A stretch of DNA of 64,000 nucleotides from Opeltia flavorubescens (taxonomy: Eukaryota > Ascomycota > Lecanoromycetes > Teloschistales > Teloschistaceae): assembly GCA_000442125.1 (NCBI GenBank), contig KE546977.1, positions 1 through 64,000 on the forward strand, given 5' to 3'. Below are positions 33,013-43,712 of this stretch, piece by piece. Both the position numbers and the translations under genes were made by a program. The notes below the pieces were generated by a model, which did not search any database, was not told the origin of the DNA, and worked only from the letters and a program-made list of their open reading frames with translations. The stretch's first letter is position 1. The number at the start of each line of letters is the position of its first letter.

Positions 33013-34179
33013 TCACTTCCCAGCCGGATACGCATATCCGAGTACCGTCCCCATCTTATAATGCGTCCCCTCCTTCGCCGTAATATTCACATTACTCTGC
33101 CGTTGAAAAACCATCACAATATCTGACCCCCCGAACTGGAAATAAGAAATCTCCTCCCCTTTCGTCAAGTTTACGCCTTCTTCGGCAGTCAGCATCACCG
33201 AGGAGACTTGTGCCATACCCATGGGTAGTATCGCCACCAAACCCACTGCCGTCTCCATTACGAACAAGCCTCGATTCTGCGCGAATTGGTAGCCGGGTGT
33301 ATCGGGCGCATCGAACTGCTTTGCTGCACCATCCATGCTTCGGTACGGCTGGAGGGTCTTCACGCCCTCTGTGCCGGGGATCGGGACGGCGTTGACTTCC
33401 AAGTAGACATCGCCACGAATGTTCTTTGCCCAGACGACTTTCCCACCAAGGGGGCAATGTTGACGATGATAGTCGTTGGGGCCAAGGAAGCCGTGTGTAA
33501 AGAGTCCGCCTTGGAATTCATTCGCATATGGGCAATCCTTTAGCAGTTCGCTGATATTCCAGTGTAAACCTTTGATGGTGACACCTGTGTCGGATCGAAT
33601 CTCCCACTGTCCTCCGTAGGTATAGTCGGCTGGGTTGACGATGACATGAGGGTCCGATATGGCGGCGATGGGACGATAGCCCGGCTTCACGGAACGTGCA
33701 AACCAATCGTTGAAATCACGCCAGCCGCCACGAGGCTCATTATACTCCTTCATATTGTACGGCGGTGAGTTCCAGAAAGTCTGCACCTCTTCAATAGATT
33801 CAGGCGAGTCGAGCCATTTGCCTAACTCATCCGCATAACGGTGCAGCCAGTCCGTCAGCCAAGAGTTCTGGATATGGATTGCGCCGGGCTCGATCGGGTC
33901 TTGAAGTGGCTTCACGGTAGGCTGGTTCATGACGAAATAGAAAAGGCAGATGCGGTTGTAGACATCTCGGCCTTCTTCATTCTCCTTGGGGATCCAGTAT
34001 AGCCATTCGTTGATTTTGGCAAGATATTCGCTGACTGTCGTAATGGATTGCATTTCGATGATTCCGCTGGCGTGGGCTGCTTTGACGGCATCTTCGAAGT
34101 ATTTGTTCCAGTTAGGTGTGTTTTTGATGTGGTCTTCTAATTCTTTGATAACTGGTGCGAGGGGTTTTGAGACGGTCAT
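33013..34179 (-). CDS. PSD-family amino-acid decarboxylase, PsiD-type (PLP-independent)
   Basis: Single-exon gene of 388 residues. It has the N-terminal PSDC domain (about 1-150: LEDHIKNTPNWNKYFEDAVK, LYWIPKENEEGRDVYNRICL) typical of fungal soluble PSD relatives. The phosphatidylserine decarboxylase catalytic fold follows: FNDWFARSVKPGYRPI, INPADYTYGG-like VNPADYTYGGQW, THGFLGPNDYHRQHCPLGG (the His of the charge relay), NRGLFVMETAVGLVAILPMG. The self-cleavage site FGGSDIVMVF lies near residue 355; the Ser becomes the pyruvoyl cofactor. No membrane-targeting presequence is present, so it is not the mitochondrial Psd1. Members include PsiD, the tryptophan decarboxylase of psilocybin synthesis. 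The substrate here is unknown: an aromatic amino acid is possible. All catalytic landmarks are intact. Confidence 0.88.
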   Translation of the reverse strand: MTVSKPLAPVIKELEDHIKNTPNWNKYFEDAVKAAHASGIIEMQSITTVSEYLAKINEWLYWIPKENEEGRDVYNRICLFYFVMNQPTVKPLQDPIEPGAIHIQNSWLTDWLHRYADELGKWLDSPESIEEVQTFWNSPPYNMKEYNEPRGGWRDFNDWFARSVKPGYRPIAAISDPHVIVNPADYTYGGQWEIRSDTGVTIKGLHWNISELLKDCPYANEFQGGLFTHGFLGPNDYHRQHCPLGGKVVWAKNIRGDVYLEVNAVPIPGTEGVKTLQPYRSMDGAAKQFDAPDTPGYQFAQNRGLFVMETAVGLVAILPMGMAQVSSVMLTAEEGVNLTKGEEISYFQFGGSDIVMVFQRQSNVNITAKEGTHYKMGTVLGYAYPAGK

Positions 34180-36426
34180 GATTGAGGTTGAACCGAGTCA
34201 AACCTGGGTAAGCTTACTATACTGCTATTCAAGATGGAGTAGTCGCTGGAAATATGTCTCACTGAGATCAGATAATCGACATCGATTGACTCCCTCTATA
34301 TATATGGTCTCGACGTTCTCCGGATTACTTCTCCGCAACGTCATTGATGCAAGAGCGGTAAAAAGGCGGAAGACTTTGCTCCTCTTTCGATAATCGTGAA
34401 AGTATGTTTTGATGCGCTTTTCGAGTTCTGACTTTTCTAAAAGGGTACATACTTGTCCCACCAGCGCGGCAGTATTCAATGCACTGAGTAACTCTATGCC
34501 TGTACCCTTTTCTGTTCACGCCGCCTCAAATGCTACCAATGATACCAATGAATAGCTCTGCACGATGACGACGTGGTCTATGCGGAGAGCGATATACGCT
34601 CAGGAATGTCGGTCATTTAACGTGATGAAAAGAAACCTTAACTGGACAGGTTTGGAAGGTAGGAATTTAGGAATTGAGGTAAGTGCCCGCCGACAAACAG
34701 TACATCTATCCTGCTATGGTCGCCGGGTGTTTTGGTAGACATGGGCATATGAATTCTTAAAAGATGTCTCTTTCTTGGATTGTTGGAGAAGGACGTTTAC
34801 AGAAGGCCATCGATCGTGATCAGACTGCAAGGTCGCGTCAACGGAAGGACGGCACTTGGAACGGAAGTGCTCCCGGAGATCCGCATTCGATGCAGCGCAC
34901 TGTGCAGTGCAGCTTGCAAGCATGGGAAAAGTCAAAACTACTATCCAAGTCATCAAAACACCATGAGGACGAAACAATATCCGACGACGCACAATGTGGG
35001 GTGCAGGCTGCATGCAGCGCGGGGAGGTTACACCCGTTTCCCAAGTCCGCGCGATCCATTGCTGATCTGTAGATGCGCCGAGGTAAGCGTTTGTTCTGGG
35101 AGGTGGACCGCATAGCGCATCATTCATGGGAAAAGGTAGTGTCTGATGGCATTGATGCGATTCCGGATGACAGAAAGTCTGGTAGCAGACAGGGAGCCAG
35201 CCCCGGGACATGAATATCAATTCTAGCTAGACTTTTAGACTGCATGCACATAATCTGATTGTGTGAAGAGGTAGACAAGCAACGATCTCATGCTTCGTAT
35301 CGCCAGAGAGCGTGAAGACCCCAAAATCATAGTACCCCCAGCAACTGGCAAGCGGCATGTTATCCAATACTAGGTGAAGCATCAAGGACCAGTCGTTCGG
35401 AGCCAATTGTCGAGATCCTCGCTCTGTAGCATAATTCTTCGATTTGCCAATCCATCCGATTATGAAAAGTAACTTATTTCCTTTGTAGTATTTGGGTCAA
35501 TCACAAGCGCGTATTGCGCCAAGCAGCAGTCCTTCAGCCGCACTATGCTCCTTTAGTCATTAGAGCGTCCCAATTAGCCTCAAATTATTGGGCGATCTGG
35601 TCAATACTCCATAGATTTCTTTTGCTAGAAAATGAAGTTCAGGCAAACACACATTTATATGACAGGACGCTTTCGACCATCGGCCGCATCTGTGTTATAC
35701 TTTTCGTAGCCGTAGGTGGGCACTGCATGAGACTGCGGACTGTTCGTGTTTACATGCAAATTGAAACCATCCAGTAAATTTGCCAGGTACGCTCATTGAG
35801 CTTTAGGAGGCGTTTGACGTGTGTTAGACTCGGAGCGGCTGAACAAGAATGGGCCCGTGGCTGCATGGGGTTGCAAGTCAGACCTCAGCCGCACAAGGCT
35901 ACAAGGTCGCATTTGGTACTCGTGGCGTTAATGTGACTAAAGTCACTAAACTATATAAAGATCGAAGCCGAGCATTATTCTATGGGCGTTTTCCACTTTT
36001 CATAAGAGAAGGAGAGATTGGTTGGTTGACGATATGCTTCGTGGCGCACAACTTCCGGTGGAGTATTCTTGCGATCATCCCGATGTGCAGGGTGCATGTA
36101 AGCCATGCTCGGGACTTACCAGTGTTGAAATGACTCTTCTTCGTATTGAACGGCTGAAAACTTGACAGGGCGGATTTGGCTTTGAGCGGTGCTGGAACGA
36201 ATTCACGTATAAGATGGCCCGATTAACCGATATTCGCTCTGGTTTCTATCAATATCCTCCAAACTCCATAAGCTTGATATACCGCGAATAAAACATTGCG
36301 ATTATCTTTGGCTCCCTCGATTAAACGTGTACAACTCTTTTTCATCGATAAAGTAATCAGTATCAAAGTCGCAGTTCTGTCCCGCATATTAAAGCCAAGT
36401 TTACTCCATACCCGACCACAAACACC
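34180..36426. other. Gene-poor 2.2 kb stretch
   Basis: Apart from the weak small ORF at 34714-34953, no frame has domain content. It contains the promoter of the decarboxylase on the left and of the secreted protein at 36427 on the right. Confidence 0.4.
34714..34953 (-). CDS. Possible small secreted protein (weak)
   Basis: Open frame of 79 residues starting TWIVVLTFPMLASCTAQC after the Met, a plausible signal peptide, followed by a basic, Cys-containing chain (REHFRSKC). The frame is open for 89 more codons upstream, so the start is arbitrary. No second paralogue or intron supports it. Could easily be chance. Confidence 0.2.
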   Translation of the reverse strand: MTWIVVLTFPMLASCTAQCAASNADLREHFRSKCRPSVDATLQSDHDRWPSVNVLLQQSKKETSFKNSYAHVYQNTRRP

Positions 36427-37044
36427 ATGAAGACGGCCGTCAGCATCACCTTCATCGCAGCTCTCATCAGTTTCGCTTCCGCAAATGCGATCCCAGCTTC
36501 ACCCTCTTACACCCCACCAACGAAAACCTACAAAGAGATCGCCAATTTCGATGATATAGGTTCCCTCAATGCGCCTTACAAACATCTCTCCTGGGCCCAC
36601 CTTGCTGTCACGAGCCCCATCTCAAAGCTACCTCCACAGTCAGCAGACAACTATGCGCTCTCAGAAGATGGAAGTGCCACGGTGCCAGCCACACGGCCAA
36701 GTATCTCGATCAACGGCACTAAAACCAGCTCCTTCGACATCACTCAATTCTACACCGGTTGTTTCGCGTACGATCCGAAGAACCCCGACGGTGAAGATCA
36801 TACAGGGTTCGTGGCTGCGAAGTGTCAATTGAGCGTTCACTGTGACCAGCGACCGAGCGGACAGGCGGGTCCGTTCCTCTACACTGTTCCACTCGCAAGG
36901 GAGAAGATGCAAAAGCTTGATGTCGGGCTGTATAATTGCAGCAATGCGTATGTGGACTTGATATCGAGTAGTAAGGTCAAGGAGTTTACGTATGTGGCCT
37001 TTGATAATTTCAAACTTGTCACGAGGCAAGGGGAAACTTTTTGA
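36427..37044 (+). CDS. Secreted protein, predicted beta-sandwich type
   Basis: No named family. A single exon of 205 residues with a signal peptide (AVSITFIAALISFASANA). The mature part reads ANFDDIGSLNAPYKHLSWAH, a Pro/Ser region, then SFDITQFYTGCFAYDPK, FVAAKCQLSVHCDQ, and ends EFTYVAFDNFKLVTR. This order (FDD, Y..L.W, S-F-x-x-FY-x-GC, ..C.L.V.., ..DN..) resembles a widespread group of fungal secreted proteins with carbohydrate-binding-like folds. Four cysteines could make two disulphides. TATA-like TATTAAAG lies about 40 bp upstream of the ATG. Likely an extracellular protein; ligand unknown. Confidence 0.7.
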   Translation: MKTAVSITFIAALISFASANAIPASPSYTPPTKTYKEIANFDDIGSLNAPYKHLSWAHLAVTSPISKLPPQSADNYALSEDGSATVPATRPSISINGTKTSSFDITQFYTGCFAYDPKNPDGEDHTGFVAAKCQLSVHCDQRPSGQAGPFLYTVPLAREKMQKLDVGLYNCSNAYVDLISSSKVKEFTYVAFDNFKLVTRQGETF

Positions 37045-37932
37045 GAGCTTCAAATTGTATGATTGATGGAGGCTCGTAGCTTGGAAGTCTGCCTTGGATA
37101 GCGGAATAGCGTAGGCTTTTGTTCACCCAAGGGACATGTATTTGTTCCATACTTTGAGTTAAGATCCTGATATCAATTCTCCCAAAACTTTTTCTGATCA
37201 GTGCTCTGACATGGCCTTATTCGGTCTGCAGTAATCAAATTTGTCGGACCTTGAAAACCCGGCTTTCAGCGTTCTCGATTGCAAGGACAGCGTCCAAGTG
37301 TAATGGATGAATCAGATATGGCGAAAGGAGCTCCATCTATCGCCAACAACAATCTAGCAGCAGTCGATAGGACGATTCCCGCAGCGGTCCTCTTATCTCG
37401 ATGCATTAGTGCGCCCGGTTTCGATGTCAAGGGAAAGGCTACAAACGCCCAGGACCAGCATATATTACGAATCATCGGTGGCAGCGTCCATGGTTACTCC
37501 GTAAGCGCGAGATGGGGTGATTGGTGAAACGACGGATTGAAGCCCCATAGCGCAGATGAAGGCGAACAGCGCATAGAGCTGAGGTCTTTTGGTGTTGGAT
37601 AATTCTACAGCAGTCTTAGCAATAACAGATTAAATATTGAGAAAATGTACTTTGAAAGGAGTAAAACTATAGGTACCTCTATCTTCTTTTGCAAGACAGG
37701 CATATTCCGACCATAACAGTTAGTACTAGGTTGGAAGCATTGCAGAAAGGTTGCTATATCCTTGTACAGAATTGGAATGAAATCTGTGTAGAACCTGCAT
37801 AAATACAATGCAACGGATCTTTCGGAGATGTCCTTTGCCAGGATAATCAAATAGGGATGGAAATTCGTATCAAATGACAGTCTGAGGGACTGTATTTTCA
37901 ACTTCAGTGATTACTTGCTCGTGAAATCTGCA
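37045..37932. other. Intergenic, about 890 bp
   Basis: Short frames only, for example plus-strand 37279-37527, without domain content. No repeat seen. Confidence 0.4.
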
Positions 37933-38506
37933 ATGATGTTCATAAAAGCTATCATCTTCATCACGGCAACTGCATTGATATCAGCATTCCGTAAACCCGA
38001 CCAACAGTATCTGAGCCATCCAATACCAAATTATCCGCTTCCAGGCGGCACACCATGGCGGAACTGTGTCGACCCCACCAACCACTTATTCCAGATTAAT
38101 CACGCCGGAATGGACCCGAATCCATGCATGGTGTATATACATGCCTAATCTCTTCATAAGGCATTTCGAAAGGATCTTTCAGGATCCATAATTGACTTTT
38201 TCGCGTTGATGCTGATCAGTATTACAGCGAAAGCCTCTGTAAAGTCAACCTAACCGGCACCCTCACAAAGATATTGGAACGCACTTCAACGACGGACGTG
38301 AAGGATCGATATCAGGAATCGACGATTTTTACCAATGGGTCAACGTCTACCAAGACGATAAAAAGACAACACATCTGCAACCGGGCCCAGCTTTGATGAA
38401 TCAATCCTTCTTACTGTTGGGCGGATGGGTGCCTGTGGTAGGCTATGGTACATACCTATGTGTATTGGACCATGCTGATATTACTTTAGGCGAATTACAG
38501 TGCTGA
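37933..38506 (+). pseudogene. Small secreted protein gene, reading frame interrupted
   Basis: No family recognised. An ATG at 37933 opens a signal peptide (FIKAIIFITATALISAF), then PNYPLPGGTPWRNCVDPTNH and GMDPNPCM. An intron (GTGTAT...GATCAG) leads to YYSESLCKVNLTGTLTK. At that point the useful frame shifts by one: GTHFNDGREGSISGIDDFY, QWVNVYQDDKK and LLLGGWVPVVGYG lie in the neighbouring frame, ending at 38506. A 32 bp GTAAAG...AAAG segment would restore the frame, but that is shorter than ordinary fungal introns. Either a tiny intron, an indel or a decaying gene. If intact the product is about 140-150 residues with at least three cysteines. Candidate effector by features only. Confidence 0.42.
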
Positions 38507-39145
38507 GTTCAATGTTACTACACCCTGAGGCACTTTATTTCATCTATGTGCTGATTGGGAGATGGAATTACGTGAGAAGGGGAAAGACGAGTTCGATAAA
38601 TGAGAGGGATGATGGGCTTTGATACTTGCCAGAGCGAACGATCGGCAGCTGTATGTTAAACGCAATATATGTTTTATTGATCCAGCAAACCAGATTTGTC
38701 TGGTTATAGAGCTTTAGCCCTTGCAACCAGTATAAGGATATCAATAGCCTGCACGTGCCAAAAATGTTGATTGTTCAATCAGGAAAGCCCGTTATAAGAG
38801 CTCATGTAGCTCTATCCTAGTCTTCTAGAAGAGATCTAAGTTAAAAAACCATGTGATATACTGCTTCTTGATATATGCTCCTGCTCCGTTGTGGCTGTGA
38901 GTTCGCACTGGCTTTGTTGATTCTTGTGCCAAGCCTCCTGCTTGACGACGGAATTACGGGTGATGAAAGCTTAACCCGAAGTCCATTCTGCCGAGGTACC
39001 TGCCGATTCTCAACTCGACGTATCGAATGTCCTACTTGCACTTTCTCCGGGGACGGTAGTATTTACTCTAGCGCGACTAGCTTCCCGCTTTGGTACGTCA
39101 CAAAGTTTGACAAATTCGTTATTATTCCCAAGCATATTCTACAAG
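38507..39145. other. Intergenic, about 640 bp
   Basis: A plus-strand frame at 38875-39186 begins with a hydrophobic run (FALALLILVPSLLL) but overlaps the kinase start and has no other support. Otherwise featureless. Confidence 0.4.
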
Positions 39146-40512
39146 ATGAACGTCACGTTTCGTTTGCGGCATGGACTCCGGATTAAGCATACTCGTCTCA
39201 AGCGACTATTTCGGCCAATAACTACTGAGTGCAATCAGTACCATCTGCCGGTGTATTACCCACAAGAAAATGTCGAGAACCTCGAGGCCTATCGTCCAGG
39301 TGGCTATCATCCAGTTGTTCTCGGCGACAAGTACAGTCAGAATCGATATCGCATATTGCACAAGCTCGGGTATGGCTCCTGTTCGACGGTGTGGCTGGCT
39401 AGAGATTGCATCGAAAACAGAAATGTCTCGATAAAGTTTCTCACAGCGAACGCTTCCAAGTCGAGCAAGGAAGTACAGATGCTTGGCCGTGTCAGTCAGA
39501 ATAGCCCACTGGACCCAGATCACAGCTTTGTTTCCCCTCTTCTCAATGAGTTTACGATCACTGGACCAAACGGCCAGCATAAATGCCTTATCTCCAGCAT
39601 ACTCGGTCCAAACTTGTCAGATCTGAAGCAGACTTTCGTGTGTGATCTCTTACCGCTGCACATCGCAAGACGAGCAACAGCTCAGCTTGCATCCGCCTTG
39701 GCACAAATACATTCATGCGGTATGATCCATGGAGGTAAGTGCCGCTTGCATAATCGAATCTGCAAATAATAATCTTTGACTGGTCTTTAGACATTCACCT
39801 CAAGAATCTTGCATGGAAAAGCCAGGACATTGACTCTTGGTCAATTCACCGAGTCATCGAAAGCTTAGGACCAGCGATCACAGAAGCAGTAAGCCGCCTT
39901 GATGGCGAGCCGTCGGGATCAGAGGCCCCGCCATATGTTGTAGTGCCACTCAACCTTCGAACGGTAGGAGGATTATACCAAGGCAGACTCTCGATACTCG
40001 ATTTTGGCGAAGCTTCATTTACAACAGAACCACGGCCTCGATGGAATACACCAATGACCTCGCAGGCACCAGAAGCTCTTCTCGGTGAATCCGCCGGACA
40101 GCCAGCAGACATCTGGGCCTTTGCATGCGCAGTCTTTGAGCTATTCAATAACGAGCAACTCTTCGAGATGTATATGCCTAATGCTGATGATATTCTTTTT
40201 GCGATTGTCGATACGCTGGGGCGTCTACCAGATCATTGGTGGGCGAAGTGGGAATTCAGATGGGAATTTTACGAGGAAGACGGGACTAAAAAGCTCGAAG
40301 GTCTCTCTGAGGAATACCGAGAGAATAGGACGCTGGCGGTGAGATTACGTCGAATGAGATCGAGTCCGCTGCTGGAGCAGCTTAGTAAAGAGGATGTTAA
40401 GGGGTTGCAAAAGCTCTTAGAGAGGTGTTTTAGGTACGATCCGAAAGAGAGAATCACTGCCCGGCAGATACTCGATCTTGATTGGATTAAGAAATTGAAG
40501 CAAAATTATTGA
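39146..40512 (+). CDS. SRPK-like serine/threonine protein kinase
   Basis: Phosphorylates Ser/Thr residues; SRPK relatives act on SR-type proteins, but the substrate here is unknown. Two exons (39146-39734, 39791-40512) joined by a 56 bp intron (GTAAGT...TTTAG) give 436 residues in frame. SRPK hallmarks are YRPGGYHPVVLGDKY just before the kinase domain and the ATP loop LGYGSCSTVWLARD. These are followed by VSIKFL, then MIHGDIHLKNLAW spanning the intron (catalytic Asp and Asn kept, HRD Arg replaced by Gly), SILDFGEAS, SQAPEALLG and PADIWAFACAVFEL. The region RCFRYDPKERITARQIL closes the domain. It lacks the long spacer of classical SRPKs, as do many subtelomeric fungal members. The ATG at 39146 is the first in frame after a stop-rich region. 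Not related in sequence to the kinase at 17642-20670. Confidence 0.85.
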
Positions 40513-41897
40513 GCATTTCAATATCAATGACGTTATTGCCAAAGGTCTTTCTTAGTGTCCACATCGGGCGATTTCTGCGGAATGATGCAGGCTCGCGCGC
40601 GGAGACTAGTTTTTCTTACGATTAGATTTTTGAAAAAAGAATGAATACAGGTTGTGTCCGGAAAGGTTCTGATCGCTCACCGTGATTCGTGAGGCTAAGG
40701 CAACTTTTGAAGCCTTCCAAGCGCAGGCATGGCCTCTTCAGATGATCGAATTGCTGAAGGTATTCGGTGAGATGATTAGCCGTCTATTTCTGACCTTAAG
40801 GGGGGTTTTTTTATTTGGCGGGCTGAAATATCTTGTATTGCAGGTTCTTTCAAGGCGATTTTTTCTGCACCAGAGGATAGATCGAAACTAGAGTAGGTAA
40901 GCATCCCGATCGTTGGGGTGTAATACGTACGATACCATCTTGGACGGGAATTATTGTGATAGAATCCGCCGGTAGGCCAAGGCACAAGCCTTCTACGACA
41001 AAGCTACTAAGCTCTCGATGCATGCTACTCCAGGATCGGCAAGTGGCTAAATACTGGTACGTAAAAACAATCCTCGGGGTAGCTGTGGCGTGCATGTTGG
41101 AGCGGTGAAGCTATTTCTTACCTTGCTGCTGAAAATAATGCGGCCGTTGTATCTCCGTGAAGATAATAGTCTTACGGACGTGATGGTGGGATGGTTGCAG
41201 ATTGGGAGCTGGGCCCTCTGACAGACTCATCATGTGGTCTTACGGGACAACGCATGGGATTTCGGGTTAGATTATAGCTCATGTGGGTGGATGCGTTGTT
41301 CACGTCACCATTCCGTTGGGTCAGCCAAAGTATTTCGGATGACATGGTCAATATCGAGTTTTGGACTGGATGCCACACTGCTATCTCATCGGCAGTGGTC
41401 CCCTTCCTTGGATTTCGTGCGGTCAGCCGAATGGGTAACGCTACTCTGGGTTTTACCTATCATATGTTAACCAGCTGCCAGCTACATCTTGACACACCCC
41501 TTGATCGGTTACATTCTAATTGGCGGATAAGTGTACGGTCTCAATGATCGTCCTCCCTTGGAATTAAATCGGGCTCGAGGGACTCGGATAACGCATTTCC
41601 CTTCCTAGATTTACTCAGCAGATGGATCGATCGGCTTTCAGCCATATTTCGTCTTGCCCCTACATGCTTTCTCATGCGAGTATATAGTCTGATCCCGTGC
41701 GTTCGGTACTCCGGTTTTCCTCTCTCCGTGATGATTTCCTGAATTGAGTTTCTACAACAAGTCCGTACGCAATGTCCCTTATAATTGACGGTCGTACTCT
41801 GGCAGTTCCACTGCACCAGAAGGGCGGTCACTTCGACGAGAGGGCCGCTAAAAATGCATTGAGTATTGATCGACGGACTTGCAAACGCGAAGTACCA
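40513..41897. other. Intergenic, about 1.4 kb
   Basis: No gene supported. Frames on both strands (for example minus 41541-41831, plus 41281-41547) lack domains and mirror each other. Holds the promoter of the Sulfotransfer_4 gene. Confidence 0.4.
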
Positions 41898-42809
41898 ATG
41901 GAGTTACTGGTTCTTGGTATATTGGTTTAGCCGATCCTGCCTGGTGACGATTCTTCCAACGAGCACCAGAGACTGATGAGGTGCCTAGGTTTGTCACGCA
42001 CAGGAACATCGTCGATCCGCCACGCTCTATTTCAGCTCGGCTACTTTGATGTCTATCATGGGGTCTCGCCGTGGAATGAGAATCCACCAGACGCGGAGCT
42101 CTGGCTTGAGGCCTTCAAAGGCAAGTTCGAGGGGGGGAGGAAATTTGGAAGGAGCGATTGGGATTGTCTGCTCGGACACTGCATGGTCAGTCAGGCACAC
42201 CCATTCCCATCTTTTCACTCTAACCAAGGCCGCCATCCAATATAGGCTGTAACGGGCACTCCATGCTCCATCTTTGCGAGCGAGCTCATTGCAGCCTACC
42301 CTGAAGCCAAGGTGGTTTTGACCCGCCGAGAGAGCCCGGAAGCGTGGAAAGAGTCAACGGAAGCGACAATACTCCCCATGACTCGTCGATTGCTACGCTG
42401 CTCCACTTTCAAGAGTCTCTACACTCGATTCATTCCTGCGAGTCCGCTTGAGCGCTATGCGGACAAGGTGGTGAAGTACACGCGCATACTAGACATCCCA
42501 TGGGACTATGAACGCATCTACTTGGATCATCAGGACCGCATCAGCCACTTGGTAGCCCCTGAGAAGCTCCTATTCTTTAATGTCAAAGATGGTTGGAAGC
42601 CACTTTGCGACTTCTTGGGGAAGGAAGTACCCTTGCAGGCGTTCCCGCGGATGAATGATAGCGACACCTATAATCATGCCGTTTCGACCTCCGGAAAAAG
42701 ACTCACATCGCCATCTTTGAAAGAATCTTTATGGAGTCCCGTGTTTGCATCTGTCTTGCTGACGGTGGCGGTGGTCGCACTTTACCAAATATTGATCATG
42801 GAGGTGTAG
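41898..42809 (+). CDS. Sulfotransfer_4 (P-loop sulfotransferase-like) protein with C-terminal helix
   Basis: Member of the fungal Sulfotransfer_4 family. Three exons (41898-41916, 41989-42185, 42246-42809) sum to 780 nt and 259 residues. The first exon is only 19 nt but completes the conserved start MELLVLGLSRTGTSSIRHAL, whose SRTGTSS is the P-loop-like PAPS-binding motif. Later landmarks are GYFDVYHG, DWDCLLGH, VTGTPCSIFASELIAAYPEA and VVLTRRESPEAW, the second PAPS-contact region. Next come PWDYERIYLDHQDRI, LLFFNVKDGWKPLCDFLG and VPLQAFPRMND. A C-terminal hydrophobic helix (SVLLTVAVVALYQILIM) suggests membrane anchoring. In this family sulfotransferase activity is mostly unproven. No damage is visible. 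Confidence 0.85.
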
Positions 42810-43712
42810 AGAGCTGAACTCGTCCAAGACTCATCGCAGATTTCCATCGCAGATCTCCATCGCACCGTTTTCCTTGAGACTGCGTGCCAAGGGACTAGAA
42901 AATAAGCTAGCTTGCTCACATTCAACGAGAATCTCCGAGCATAATCAGTCCAAATATTTGCTAATATGTTCCCGCGGCCCGTACCATCGCACTAGACAAT
43001 TTGCTGCAGTAGTCTAACTTTGCTAGCCTGCTCACACATGACGAAAATCTCCGAGGATCTCCAGTCCAGATCTCCGTTAATGTATTCCCGCGGCCCGTAC
43101 CATCACACCATTCAACTTTGCTAGCGTGCAATGAGCGTCAGAAAAAAAGGTATGAAGATGCGGTATGTGCCACATCAGAAGCAACTCAACATTATATTTG
43201 AAGGAGTCTAGCCATTCCGAAGCCTGACTGGGTCGCTACTAGCTCGAGCACATCAGGTGGACTAGGTAAAACCAACATAGACAATATCCATCTCAAGTGG
43301 TGTGTTAGGTCATCATACTATGAGAATGCACTTGATGACGCACCAACCAACACTCGCTTCAGTTGACAAGATGATGAGATCTGGCAGCGGAAACGCTCGG
43401 TGGTCGGCCAAGGCCAGTAACGCAGCGCTGCAAACATTATACCGAGGCGGGATCTGATCAGACACTCGATTGAGCGGATATCAAAAGGGAGCAGGCTCGA
43501 GAAAAAGAAGAAGAAAGAAAAAATGTTATATATAGACCCCAGTCGGTCTCCCCTTGTAAGAAATCTCTCAACCCACGTTTATTGTTTCGCTTCGAATAGA
43601 AATTTACTGTCCAGAGACATTACTACTACAACTCCATTACCTGATTTACCTCTGTCCACCCGGCATCTTTGTCTCTCTTCCAAAGGAAAGAGCCAAACAC
43701 AAGCACTTCAGC
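42810..43712. other. Intergenic with imperfect tandem repeat
   Basis: About 900 bases between two plus-strand genes. The left half contains the tandem repeat described separately. The right half (after about 43500) is purine-rich, with a TATA-like GTTATATATAGACC at about 43524, some 190 bp before the next ATG. Confidence 0.5.
42906..43124. repeat. Imperfect tandem duplication, about 100-116 bp units
   Basis: Two diverged copies begin GCTAGC at 42906 and 43022. Both hold CTGCTCACA-like, GAAAATCTCCGAG-like and the exact block CCCGCGGCCCGTACCATC, in the same order. A third copy starts GCTAGCGTG at 43120 but is cut short. Not part of a gene. A nearby shorter repeat (CCATCGCAGAT) occurs at about 42840-42865. 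Confidence 0.75.

Noticed and set aside
38875-39186. Plus-strand frame with a signal-like start
   Set aside because: Overlaps the start of the SRPK-like kinase and lacks any further support.
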